A stretch of DNA of 13,564 bases from Ruminococcus sp. Its GTDB lineage: Bacteria; Bacillota; Clostridia; Oscillospirales; Ruminococcaceae. The notes beneath the pieces are model-generated. The model did no database searches. It was given only the letters and a program-made list of their open reading frames with translations, and was not told the origin of the DNA. The number at the start of each line of letters is the position of its first letter. Position 1 is the stretch's first letter. The position numbers were made by a program, and so were the translations under genes. The stretch lies in contig DYCW01000332.1 in the NCBI GenBank assembly GCA_019417865.1, forward strand, positions 1 through 13,564, in the 5' to 3' direction. Of the stretch, positions 1-7,398 are shown piece by piece.

Positions 1-33
1 CTGCTATCCCATCAGAAAGAATAAACAGAAAAA

Positions 34-66
34 CCGCCTATGCATTAAGAACATAGGCGGTTTTTT
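34..66. terminator. Bidirectional intrinsic terminator
   Basis: A 9-bp perfect stem (CCGCCTATG at 34-42 with CATAGGCGG at 52-60) has a 9-nt loop and is followed by TTTTTT at 61-66. On the opposite strand it is followed by a shorter T-rich run (complement of 27-33). It lies just downstream of the minus-strand tRNA-Ser, so it probably ends that transcript. It could also stop plus-strand transcription entering from the left. Confidence 0.85.
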
Positions 67-69
67 ATT

Positions 70-158
70 TGGCGGAGACGGTGGGATTCGAACCCACGTG
101 CCCTTGCGGACAACCTGATTTCGAGTCAAGCTCGTTACGACCACTTCGATACGTCTCC
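70..158 (-). tRNA. tRNA-Ser(CGA)
   Basis: Reading the minus strand gives an acceptor stem GGAGACG paired with CGTCTCC, discriminator G and an encoded CCA (70-72). The anticodon loop is CTCGAAA, so the anticodon is CGA (reads UCG serine codons), on a CTTGA/TCAGG stem. A long class II variable arm (with TTGTCCGCAAGG) precedes the T arm GTGGGTTCGAATCCCAC, as expected for serine tRNA. The mature part without CCA is 73-158. A promoter and a terminator flank it, so it appears to be a single-gene unit. Confidence 0.95.
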
Positions 159-236
159 AATTTTATTATTGACAGGGGCACAGTGGTATTGATTTTCTGA
201 ACATAATCGAATGAAAAAAATGCATACTACTTGTAC

Positions 237-265
237 AGTATAGCATGACGAGATCAGAAAAGCAA
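237..265 (-). promoter_or_regulatory. Probable promoter of tRNA-Ser
   Basis: On the minus strand TTGCTT (260-265) and TATACT (237-242) are separated by 17 bp. This would start transcription near 230 and leave a leader of about 70 nt before the tRNA. The -35 matches the consensus in four of six positions and the -10 in five of six. Confidence 0.55.
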
Positions 266-354
266 GTCCTTTCTTTGAAATTTGTAAAAACAAACGAAAA
301 TAAAAGCAAAACAGAAATAAAAGTTGTAGAAAACGCTTTTTTTCCATCGTTCGA

Positions 355-383
355 TTGACAGGCTTTCAAAAAAGTACTAAAAT
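355..383 (+). promoter_or_regulatory. Probable promoter of the 426-953 gene
   Basis: TTGACA (355-360) and TAAAAT (378-383) are 17 bp apart, with a start expected near 390. That is about 35 nt upstream of the ATG at 426. The ribosome site GGAGG (415-419) lies within the resulting leader. Confidence 0.6.
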
Positions 384-425
384 AATAGTAAAATTCGACA
401 GGAATCATCCCTATGGAGGCTTTTT

Positions 426-953
426 ATGAAATCATCAACGAAAAATTTTTTTTACAATCTTTCCAGCAAAACCCGCATCACCATGCTGTTCTGCGGTTGT
501 CTTATTTTGTTGACCGGACTGCTGCTGATATTCTTAATGCTCTGTCCCGTCAAAAAAGAAAATCTTTCCAATCACGCAAATGAAAATCTTCTCTCCGTTG
601 CTACCACCGCATCCACAGAAGCAACCAACACGGAAGAGACGACTGTCACGCCAAAAAATACGCGAAAAACAACAGACAAAAAACGTGCCCGCTCTACTAC
701 AACCAAGACAACTACAAAAGAAGCAATAACCAAAACGGAAGAAATGACAGAAGAAGAAAGCAACTATGATGACTATAATGATGATTATAACAATCATTAT
801 AGCTATATTGATTACAATAACAATTACGATGACTATAATGATTATAGCAGCAATGAAAGCAGTTATGATGATACCGTCCTTACAGAACCAATACCAGAAG
901 AATCCCTTCCAGAAGAAGGCAGTGTGGACGAATCTGAACCCTTAAACCAATAA
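426..953 (+). CDS. Membrane-anchored, Thr-rich and Tyr/Asn/Asp-rich exported protein, function unknown
   Basis: The product is 175 aa. The start is supported by GGAGG six bases before the ATG. Residues 1-18 are basic, and residues 19-41 form one strongly hydrophobic segment that should act as a signal anchor (a Cys-Pro pair lies at 40-41). Residues 57-108 are rich in Thr, Lys and Glu and look like a flexible wall-spanning or glycosylated linker. Residues 113-147 are almost entirely Tyr, Asn, Asp and Ser, with repeated DDYN-type units. The C terminus is acidic with Pro-Glu repeats. No enzyme domain, sortase motif or second membrane segment is visible. The gene is monocistronic: its own promoter is upstream and the riboswitch promoter follows. 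I do not recognise a family; low complexity would make homology searches unreliable. An extracellular location is inferred from the anchor and composition. Confidence 0.75.
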   Translation: MKSSTKNFFYNLSSKTRITMLFCGCLILLTGLLLIFLMLCPVKKENLSNHANENLLSVATTASTEATNTEETTVTPKNTRKTTDKKRARSTTTKTTTKEAITKTEEMTEEESNYDDYNDDYNNHYSYIDYNNNYDDYNDYSSNESSYDDTVLTEPIPEESLPEEGSVDESEPLNQ

Positions 954-981
954 AAATTTTTGTAAAATTCCGCATTTTCTA

Positions 982-1010
982 TTGACAAATGCGAATGAAT
1001 CCGCTATAAT
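982..1010 (+). promoter_or_regulatory. Consensus promoter of the metal riboswitch and ATPase
   Basis: A perfect TTGACA (982-987), a 17-bp spacer and a perfect TATAAT (1005-1010) predict a start at about 1017. That places the first base of the riboswitch P1 helix (1018) essentially at the transcript's 5' end. Confidence 0.9.
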
Positions 1011-1017
1011 AAAAATC

Positions 1018-1158
1018 GTAAAAGGGAGTAGCTGACAAGAATCCCATTCTTGTTTATGCGGCGTCAATACGACTGTTGGTTTTATGCAGTCCGCTTCATA
1101 AGTTTGAAGCTATACCATGCCTATGTATGGAAATAGCGGAAAATGGCAAGACTTTTAC
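1018..1158 (+). promoter_or_regulatory. yybP-ykoY (manganese) riboswitch aptamer
   Basis: The closing helix P1 is GTAAAAG (1018-1024) with CTTTTAC (1152-1158). Directly after the 5' P1 strand comes GGGAGTAGC (1024-1032), the hallmark loop of this RNA class. The second conserved element, GCGTCAATACGAC (1061-1073), corresponds to the other metal-binding loop. Between them is a short hairpin (ACAAGAAT...ATTCTTGT, about 1035-1052). Family knowledge: these RNAs bind Mn2+ and control exporters such as MntP, TerC-like proteins and P-type ATPases. Identification rests on these motifs and the ATPase gene downstream, not on a covariance search. Confidence 0.88.
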
Positions 1159-1211
1159 TGAATGAATTGCAGACAAAAAAGCAGTTTTTTCAGTAATGGT
1201 CTTGCTTTTTT
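1146..1211 (+). terminator. Riboswitch-controlled intrinsic terminator
   Basis: The arm GCAAGACTTTTACTGAA (1146-1162) pairs with TTCAGTAATGGTCTTGC (1189-1205). Only three central bases do not match. TTTTTT follows at 1206-1211. The 5' arm contains the whole 3' strand of aptamer helix P1 (1152-1158), so aptamer and terminator exclude one another. Metal binding should therefore permit transcription into the ATPase gene. Confidence 0.88.
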
Positions 1212-1242
1212 GCTGCCAAAAAAGAGAGGAAGGAAGTTTCCA

Positions 1243-3849
1243 ATGACAACCAAACCACCCTATCAACAATCCCCCGAAGACCTGTATGCGGCATATGCCT
1301 CCCATCGAGAAGGATTGACCAGCCAGCAGGCAAAACAAAATCAGGAACGCTATGGAAAAAACAAACTCGCTGAAAAAAAGAAAAAACCCGTCTGGTTGGT
1401 TTTTCTGGAGCAATTCAAAGATTTCCTTGTCATCATCCTGATTATCGCCGCCATCGTTTCCGCAATCACCGGCGAACTGGAAAGCACCATTGTCATCCTG
1501 TTTGTCATCACCATGAATGCCATTCTTGGTACCGTACAAACGGTCAAAGCCGAAAAATCGCTGGACAATTTGAAATCCCTCTCCGCACCCCATGCAAAGG
1601 TTCTGCGTGACGGTGCCACTGTTCTGCTTCCAGCAGAAGAGCTGGTTGTCGGCGATGTCATCTTGCTGGAAGCCGGTGATCAAGTACCGGCAGATGCCCG
1701 TGTACTGGAATCCGCTTCCCTGCAAACAAATGAAAGTGCATTAACCGGTGAAAGTCTGAATGTGGAAAAAGAAGCCAGCTGCATTGACCATGAGGTACCG
1801 CTTGGTGACCGGAAAAACATGGTTTACTCCGGCGGATTTGTCACCTACGGAAGAGGGGTCTGTCTGATCACCGATGTCGGCATGGAAACAGAAGTCGGTA
1901 AAATCGCCGCTCTTATGCAGAATGCTTCCGAACGAAAAACACCGTTACAGCGTACTCTCGACCAGTTCGGTCAGCGACTTTCCATTGCGATTCTAATTGT
2001 CTGTGTCATTGTCTTCGGACTGGAACTGCTGCGAGTAGATGCACTCAACTTTGACAGTGTGATGGGTGCTCTGATGTTTGCAATTGCCCTTGCTGTTGCT
2101 GCCATTCCAGAAGCACTTAGCTCCATTGTCACCATTGTACTCTCCTACGGTACACAAAAAATGGCAAAAGAACATGCGATCATCCGCAAACTGCAAGCTG
2201 TAGAAGGACTTGGCTCTGTTTCTGTTATCTGCTCTGACAAAACCGGTACACTGACGCAGAATAAAATGACCGTTCGGAAAATCGTCTCCAACGGACACAT
2301 CATTGCAGAAGAGGATGTCAATCTCGAAAATGAATCGGAAAAGTGGCTGATTATCGCCTCGGTACTTTGCAGTGACGCCACTTGTAAAGACGGCACGGAA
2401 ATCGGTGACCCAACTGAAACCGCATTGGTTCGCTTTTCTCAGAAAAACGGAATGCAGGAGGACGACTTGCGGCAGCAATACCCTCGTTTGGCAGAAATTC
2501 CATTCGACTCCGACCGAAAGCTGATGTCCACCCTGAATCAAACATCAAAGGGAAACATCATGTTCACCAAAGGGGCAGCCGATGTGCTGACCGAACGAAT
2601 GCTGATTACAGAGGAACAAAAGCAGAAAATTCACAAACAGGTAGAAACCCTCTCCAAACAGGGTCTGCGACTGCTCTGCTTTGCCAGCAAACGGTTTGAT
2701 GGCGATACGCTCTCATTGGAAGACGAAACAGACCTGCACTATATGGGGCTAATTGCTATGATGGATCCGCCTCGTGTCGAATCTGCAGATGCAGTTGCAG
2801 CCTGCAAAAAGGCTGGCATTAAACCGGTTATGATTACAGGCGATCATGTTGTTACTGCTGCTGCCATTGCAAAGGAAATTGGTATTCTGGAAAATGAAAG
2901 CGAGGCCGTAGAAGGAGCTGTACTGGACAATTATACAGATGAACAGCTTGTAGATTTTGTCAAGGATAAATCCGTCTATGCAAGAGTGACACCGGAACAT
3001 AAAATCCGAATTGTCCGTGCATGGCAGGCACAAAACTGCATTGTCTCCATGACCGGCGACGGCGTCAACGATGCACCTGCTCTGAAACAAGCAGATGTCG
3101 GCGTAGCAATGGGTATCACAGGTACAGAAGTTTCAAAGGATGCTGCTGCGATGGTACTGACGGATGACAATTTTGCAACCATTGTCAAAGCCATTCAAAA
3201 CGGCAGAAATATCTATGATAACATCAAACGCTCCATTTTATTCCTGCTCTCTGGAAACCTTGCCGGCATTCTAGTGGTACTTGCCTGTGCTCTTGCCGGT
3301 CTGGGACAGCCATTTGCAGCCATTCACCTACTCTTTATCAATCTGCTCACAGACTCCCTGCCTGCAATCGGTCTGGGACTGGAACCGCATCAGGAAAGCG
3401 TTATGCTGCGGAAACCCCGTCCGGCAAATGAATCCATCCTCACAAAGAAATTCCTTGGCTCTGTTGGCTATTCCGGCTTGATCATCGGCTTCATGACAAT
3501 GCTGGCATATTTGCTCGGTCTGAGCGAAGGCGGTCAATCTGTCGGAATGACGATGGCATTTGCAACGCTTTGCATGTCTCGTCTGTGGCATGGATTCAGC
3601 TGCAAATCGGATGAACCCGTTCTCTTCCGGAAACAAATGCTCAATAATCCATTCGGTTTGATGGCATTCTTTATCGGTATGATTTTCATCAATGCAGTAC
3701 TGCTGATTCCACCGCTGCGTGGCTTGTTTGATGTCGCAGATCTGACCGGCTTGCAGTTTGCATGGATTTATATCTTTAGCATTACCTCTATGCTGCTGGT
3801 ACAAATTGTAAAGTTTGTAAAAGGAATGATTCCGCGTTCTGTCTCCTGA
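1243..3849 (+). CDS. P2A-type cation-transporting P-type ATPase, probable Mn2+ (or Ca2+) exporter
   Basis: This 868-aa protein has the length and motif order of SERCA/PMR1-like pumps. It has a short N-terminal cation-ATPase domain (about 1-50), M1 and M2 (about 58-100), and actuator motif TGES at 168-171. M3 and M4 follow, with PEAL at 289-292. The phosphorylation motif DKTGTLT has its aspartate at 332, the nucleotide-binding KGAAD begins at 443, and the hinge TGDGVND is at 604-610. M6 is followed by four hydrophobic segments and carries N700-L-L-T703-D704, which matches metal ligands of Ca2+/Mn2+ pumps. No N-terminal CxxC heavy-metal domain is present. I chose ATG 1243, preceded by AGAGGAAGGAA; the longer frame from 1162 would begin inside the terminator hairpin. 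Control by a yybP-ykoY RNA points to Mn2+ efflux, as for the related L. lactis pump. No terminator is visible between it and the trp promoter. Confidence 0.93.
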   Translation: MTTKPPYQQSPEDLYAAYASHREGLTSQQAKQNQERYGKNKLAEKKKKPVWLVFLEQFKDFLVIILIIAAIVSAITGELESTIVILFVITMNAILGTVQTVKAEKSLDNLKSLSAPHAKVLRDGATVLLPAEELVVGDVILLEAGDQVPADARVLESASLQTNESALTGESLNVEKEASCIDHEVPLGDRKNMVYSGGFVTYGRGVCLITDVGMETEVGKIAALMQNASERKTPLQRTLDQFGQRLSIAILIVCVIVFGLELLRVDALNFDSVMGALMFAIALAVAAIPEALSSIVTIVLSYGTQKMAKEHAIIRKLQAVEGLGSVSVICSDKTGTLTQNKMTVRKIVSNGHIIAEEDVNLENESEKWLIIASVLCSDATCKDGTEIGDPTETALVRFSQKNGMQEDDLRQQYPRLAEIPFDSDRKLMSTLNQTSKGNIMFTKGAADVLTERMLITEEQKQKIHKQVETLSKQGLRLLCFASKRFDGDTLSLEDETDLHYMGLIAMMDPPRVESADAVAACKKAGIKPVMITGDHVVTAAAIAKEIGILENESEAVEGAVLDNYTDEQLVDFVKDKSVYARVTPEHKIRIVRAWQAQNCIVSMTGDGVNDAPALKQADVGVAMGITGTEVSKDAAAMVLTDDNFATIVKAIQNGRNIYDNIKRSILFLLSGNLAGILVVLACALAGLGQPFAAIHLLFINLLTDSLPAIGLGLEPHQESVMLRKPRPANESILTKKFLGSVGYSGLIIGFMTMLAYLLGLSEGGQSVGMTMAFATLCMSRLWHGFSCKSDEPVLFRKQMLNNPFGLMAFFIGMIFINAVLLIPPLRGLFDVADLTGLQFAWIYIFSITSMLLVQIVKFVKGMIPRSVS

Positions 3850-3884
3850 AGATAAAAATAATTGTAAAAAAAGTGTGAATCCCC

Positions 3885-3913
3885 TTGACAAACAAAAGCA
3901 AAGTGCATATAAT
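3885..3913 (+). promoter_or_regulatory. trpE promoter: Consensus promoter of the trp operon
   Basis: TTGACA (3885-3890) and TATAAT (3908-3913) are both perfect, with a 17-bp spacer. The start is expected near 3920, only about 70 bp after the ATPase stop codon. The spacer (AAACAAAAGCAAAGTGC) resembles those of the two promoters before tRNA-Gln. Confidence 0.9.
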
Positions 3914-3919
3914 AAAACC

Positions 3920-4194
3920 ATATTGAAATTCTTAGAGCAAAGGCAAGTAACCTGCCGAGCGGCATTCCAGAGAGTCAGGGACGGTGGAATCCTGATGTGC
4001 AAGCGGTATGGCGAATGGATTTGTGAGAAGCACAGGGAATCCGCAAAACGGTAGTAACTGTCGCCGTATATCCTACGTTATCGGGATAAGAATATATCCG
4101 GTGCAAGTCCGGCGTATTCGAAAAGAGGGAAACAGTATTTTGTTTCTGAAATTGGGTGGCAACACGTTATGGAATTTTTCGCCTGACGTCCCAT
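3920..4194 (+). promoter_or_regulatory. Tryptophan T-box leader
   Basis: The roughly 300-nt leader carries the T-box landmarks in order. Stem I has AGAGAG at 3969-3974 and GGTGGAA at 3983-3989. The specifier region GCGAATGGAT has codon UGG (Trp) at 4016-4018 followed by A. A stem III hairpin lies at about 4091-4119. The T-box core is TGGGTGGCAACACGT (4153-4167). The antiterminator is TGGG (4153-4156) with CCCA (4190-4193) and ACGT (4164-4167) with ACGT (4186-4189), leaving the canonical 7-nt bulge UGGCAAC. Bulge UGGC matches GCCA, the end of a tRNA with discriminator G, as in bacterial tRNA-Trp. Uncharged tRNA-Trp should stabilise the antiterminator and allow expression of the operon. Confidence 0.93.
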
Positions 4195-4220
4195 GTTAAA
4201 TGGGACATCAGGCGTTTTTT
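4180..4220 (+). terminator. T-box-controlled terminator before trpE
   Basis: The arm CGCCTGACGTCCCAT (4180-4194) pairs with ATGGGACATCAGGCG (4200-4214) with one C-A mismatch. The loop is 5 nt and TTTTTT follows at 4215-4220. The 5' arm contains the 3' side of the antiterminator (4186-4193), so the two structures are mutually exclusive. Confidence 0.93.
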
Positions 4221-4285
4221 ATTGTCCCATTTTCAATAAACATTTTTTAAGGAAAAATGTACAAAAAACAAAAGGAGGTTTTCCT

Positions 4286-5752
4286 ATGCTTACGCCATCT
4301 TTAGAGGAAGTCAAGCAGCTGGCAAAACAATATAACACCATTCCCGTCTTCTATGACTTCTCCGCTGATAACCAGACGCCCATCAACTTATATCGTGTCA
4401 TGTCCGAAGGGGCAGAAAATGCCTTTATTCTGGAAAGTGTCAACAATGGGTTACAATGGGGACGCTATTCCTTCATAGGAGCGAATCCAAAGCGAGAAAT
4501 CCAAATACACGGCACAACTGTCTGCATTCTGGAAAACGAAAAAAAACAAACACAAATGGCGGAGCATCCCATTCTGTTCCTAAAAGAACAAATGGCACAA
4601 TATCGTGCTCCTATCCTGCCGGATGCACCGAACTTTACCGGCGGTCTGATTGGATATTTCGGCTATGACACGGTACGCTATATGGAAAAGGCACTTGTCA
4701 ATGTACCCGAAGATGACATTCATATGCCGGATTGTGATTTATTTTTATATGAGGAACTGGTCGCCTATGACCACCTCAAACACAACGGCATTGTCATTCA
4801 AAACCTGCACACAGATGGCAATCTGGATGCCCAGTATGCAGCGGCTCTCTGGAGAGCAGAGGAAATCGCACAAAAAATCAGCTGCTACAATCCCACACCC
4901 AAACCAACCATCAAAACTGGAACTGCAATCGTACACTCCAACACCACCAAAGAAGCCTATATGGAAATTGTGAAGCAAGCAAAAGATTATATTGTCAACG
5001 GTGATATTTTTCAAATCGTACTTTCTCAACGATTTGAAATCCAGAATCCACCTGACAGCTTTGATGTATACCGAAAACTTCGTGCCAGCAATCCTTCTCC
5101 ATACCTGTACTATTTCCACACACCAACCTATGATGTTGCTGGAGCTTCTCCAGAAATGTTGGCAAGCGTCAAAAATGGAATCATTCACAACCGCCCAATC
5201 GCTGGTACCAAACCGAGAGGCAGAACACAAGAAGAGGATAACCAGAATGAAGCAACCCTGCTCGCTGACCCAAAAGAACGAGCAGAACACACCATGCTGG
5301 TCGATCTGGGTCGAAATGATGTGGGAAAGGTTTCCGAGTTCGGCAGTGTGCATGTTACACGCTATATGGTAACAGAACGTGCCTCTAAAGTGATGCACCT
5401 GGTTTCCGATGTAGAGGGAACGCTGCGAAAGGATGCCACCGCACTCGATGCCCTGATGGCAATCCTACCAGCCGGCACACTGTCTGGTGCACCAAAGGTG
5501 CGGGCAATGGAATTGATTGACCAATTTGAACCGAAAAAACGAGGGCTGTACGGTGGAACTGTTGGCTATCTGGGATTTGATGGCAATCTGGATACCTGTA
5601 TCGCCATCCGTACAGTGCTCTTTGCCAACCAAAAAGCATATGTACAGGCAGGAGCGGGCATTGTCGCAGATTCCGTGCCGGAAAATGAATATTACGAAAC
5701 CGTCAATAAAGCACTTGCGATCATCAATGCGATTAAGGAGGCTTCACAATGA
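4286..5752 (+). CDS. trpE: Anthranilate synthase component I
   Basis: This 488-aa enzyme converts chorismate to anthranilate with ammonia supplied by the TrpG domain of the next gene. The N-terminal domain has the tryptophan feedback site signature (L49-E50-S51, followed by GRYSFIG). The chorismate-binding core shows PIAGTKPRG at 304-312, H335-TMLVDLGRND at 335-345, the LPAGTLSGAPK segment, and a C-terminal GGTVGYLGFDG then QAGAGIVADS. The catalytic core appears complete. The ATG at 4286 has AAAGGAGG seven bases upstream; an open frame from 4193 would begin in the terminator and is not used. The stop overlaps the trpGD start (ATGA, 5749-5752), indicating coupling. Transcription is controlled by the T-box, and activity probably by tryptophan feedback. 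Confidence 0.97.
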   Translation: MLTPSLEEVKQLAKQYNTIPVFYDFSADNQTPINLYRVMSEGAENAFILESVNNGLQWGRYSFIGANPKREIQIHGTTVCILENEKKQTQMAEHPILFLKEQMAQYRAPILPDAPNFTGGLIGYFGYDTVRYMEKALVNVPEDDIHMPDCDLFLYEELVAYDHLKHNGIVIQNLHTDGNLDAQYAAALWRAEEIAQKISCYNPTPKPTIKTGTAIVHSNTTKEAYMEIVKQAKDYIVNGDIFQIVLSQRFEIQNPPDSFDVYRKLRASNPSPYLYYFHTPTYDVAGASPEMLASVKNGIIHNRPIAGTKPRGRTQEEDNQNEATLLADPKERAEHTMLVDLGRNDVGKVSEFGSVHVTRYMVTERASKVMHLVSDVEGTLRKDATALDALMAILPAGTLSGAPKVRAMELIDQFEPKKRGLYGGTVGYLGFDGNLDTCIAIRTVLFANQKAYVQAGAGIVADSVPENEYYETVNKALAIINAIKEASQ

Positions 5753-7383
5753 TTCTCTTTTTAGATAACTATGATTCATTCACTTATAATTTGTATCAGT
5801 ATATCGGCGAACTGTATCCGGACATTCAGGTTGTCCGAAATGATGAAATCACACTGGAAGAAATCGAAGCAATCCACCCGGATGCACTCCTGATTTCCCC
5901 CGGTCCGGGCTATCCAAAAGATGCCGGTATCTCCATTCCTGCTATTCAAAAATTTGCTGGAAGGATGCCGATCCTCGGCATTTGTCTGGGACATCAAGCC
6001 ATTGCAGAAGCATTCGGCGGAAAGGTTGTCAAGGCAGAATACCTGATGCACGGCAAAGCAAGCAATATTGCAATTGATACGAAATCCGTTCTATTTCATA
6101 ACATGCCGCAAGTAATCTCCTGCGGACGGTATCACTCTTTAATTGTAGAGGAATCTTCTCTGCCATCCTGCCTGCGGGTAACTGCAAGAGATGAGAACGG
6201 ACAGATCATGGCAGTGGAACACACACAGTTCCCAATTTACGGTCTGCAATTCCATCCAGAATCCATCTTGACGGATGATGGAAAAGAAATTTTAATCCGC
6301 TTCCTGAATCTGCTGCCGGGTGTTTCCATTCCAACCAAAACACAGACTGCACAACAGCCGAAAAAAGCATTGCTTCCCTATGCAGAAAAGCTTCTCAATG
6401 GTAATGACCTCACAGAAGCAGAAGCGGCGGCTGCCATGGATTTGATTATGAGCAATGCAGCAACAGATATTCAGATTGCAGAATTTTTAACCGCTCTGCG
6501 AATAAAGGGAGAAACCATTGAGGAAATCACAGGTTTTGCAAAAGGCATGCGTGCCAAAGCAAAAACCGTTCCTAACTGCAAGGATGCCATTGATATTGTA
6601 GGAACAGGAGGAGATTATTCCAACTCCTTCAATATTTCCACCACCGCTTCTTTTGTCATTGCGGCGGCTGGTGCAAAGGTTGCCAAACATGGAAATCGCA
6701 GCGTCTCCAGTAAGAGCGGTGCAGCCGATGTCCTGGAACGGCTTGGGGTAAAAATTCAAACCACACCGGAACAAGCTGCAAACTGCATTCACGAAATCGG
6801 CATTTCCTTCCTGTTTGCCCAAAGCTATCACGGCTCCATGAAATATGTCGCAAAGGCAAGAAAGGAAATGAGCACTCGTACGGTATTCAATATTTTAGGA
6901 CCTCTTGCCAATCCAGCAGAAACGAATTATATCCTGCTTGGCGTCTATGATGACCACCTACTATCTATGATGGCAAAAGTACTGTGCAGTCTTGGTATTC
7001 ATCATGCAATGGTGATGCATGGCGAAGATGGTTTTGATGAAATTTCTATCTCTGCACCTACGAAAATCGCAGAAATCAGAGACGGCGGTATTTTTGAGTA
7101 CAGTATCACACCAGAACAGTTTGGCTTGCCAATGGCAGAAAAAACAGAAATTATCGGCGGTACACCGGAGGAAAATGCACTGATTACACAGGGAATCCTT
7201 TCCGGTACCATTCGGGATGCCAAGCGGAATATTGTCTTACTGAATGCCGGCTGTGCATTGTATGTTGCAGAAAAAGTAACTAGCATTGGAGAGGGTGTCG
7301 CTCTGGCTGCCGAAACAATTGACAGCGGTGCAGCTCTGACAAAACTGGAAGAACTCAAGACATTCACCAATACTTTAGAATAG
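5749..7383 (+). CDS. trpGD: Fused anthranilate synthase glutamine amidotransferase / anthranilate phosphoribosyltransferase
   Basis: The 544-aa protein joins two enzymes. Residues 1-190 are the class I amidotransferase TrpG: it opens with LFLDNYDSFTYN, has the oxyanion strand PGPG at 51-54, and the triad C79 (GICLGH), H169 and E171 (QFHPES). A Gln/Lys/Pro-containing linker (about 191-206) leads to TrpD, residues 207-544. TrpD has GTGGD at 285-289, which binds PRPP, and KHGNRSVSSKSGAADVLE from 313. TrpG passes ammonia to TrpE, and TrpD attaches phosphoribose to anthranilate. The same fusion is known from enteric bacteria and some Firmicutes. The start overlaps the trpE stop and has AAGGAGG just upstream. 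I see no truncation or lost catalytic residue in either half. Confidence 0.96.
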   Translation: MILFLDNYDSFTYNLYQYIGELYPDIQVVRNDEITLEEIEAIHPDALLISPGPGYPKDAGISIPAIQKFAGRMPILGICLGHQAIAEAFGGKVVKAEYLMHGKASNIAIDTKSVLFHNMPQVISCGRYHSLIVEESSLPSCLRVTARDENGQIMAVEHTQFPIYGLQFHPESILTDDGKEILIRFLNLLPGVSIPTKTQTAQQPKKALLPYAEKLLNGNDLTEAEAAAAMDLIMSNAATDIQIAEFLTALRIKGETIEEITGFAKGMRAKAKTVPNCKDAIDIVGTGGDYSNSFNISTTASFVIAAAGAKVAKHGNRSVSSKSGAADVLERLGVKIQTTPEQAANCIHEIGISFLFAQSYHGSMKYVAKARKEMSTRTVFNILGPLANPAETNYILLGVYDDHLLSMMAKVLCSLGIHHAMVMHGEDGFDEISISAPTKIAEIRDGGIFEYSITPEQFGLPMAEKTEIIGGTPEENALITQGILSGTIRDAKRNIVLLNAGCALYVAEKVTSIGEGVALAAETIDSGAALTKLEELKTFTNTLE

Positions 7384-7398
7384 GAGAATCATGGATCT

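Noticed and set aside
534..797. Minus-strand ORFs opposite the Tyr-rich gene, rich in Ile/Val and looking like membrane segments
   Set aside because: They are complements of repeated TAT/AAT/GAT codons on the plus strand; no start context or family match.
1162..1242. Extra 27 N-terminal residues for the P-type ATPase from ATG 1162
   Set aside because: This ATG lies in the terminator hairpin of the riboswitch and has no ribosome site; ATG 1243 has a good one and matches family length.
1096..1725. Long minus-strand ORF (209 aa) opposite the ATPase
   Set aside because: It is antisense to conserved ATPase codons and the riboswitch; it is Gln/Asp-rich shadow sequence without a ribosome site.
4098..4114. 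CCGGTGCAAGTCCGG resembling part of a cobalamin riboswitch
   Set aside because: It is a T-box stem III hairpin; no B12 box or other cobalamin elements are present and the other landmarks are all T-box.
4008..4199. 63-aa ORF upstream of trpE, possibly a Trp leader peptide
   Set aside because: It lies wholly within the T-box RNA and has no ribosome site or run of Trp codons; the RNA structure explains the sequence.
4745..5398. 217-aa minus-strand ORF opposite trpE
   Set aside because: Antisense shadow of strongly conserved trpE codons.
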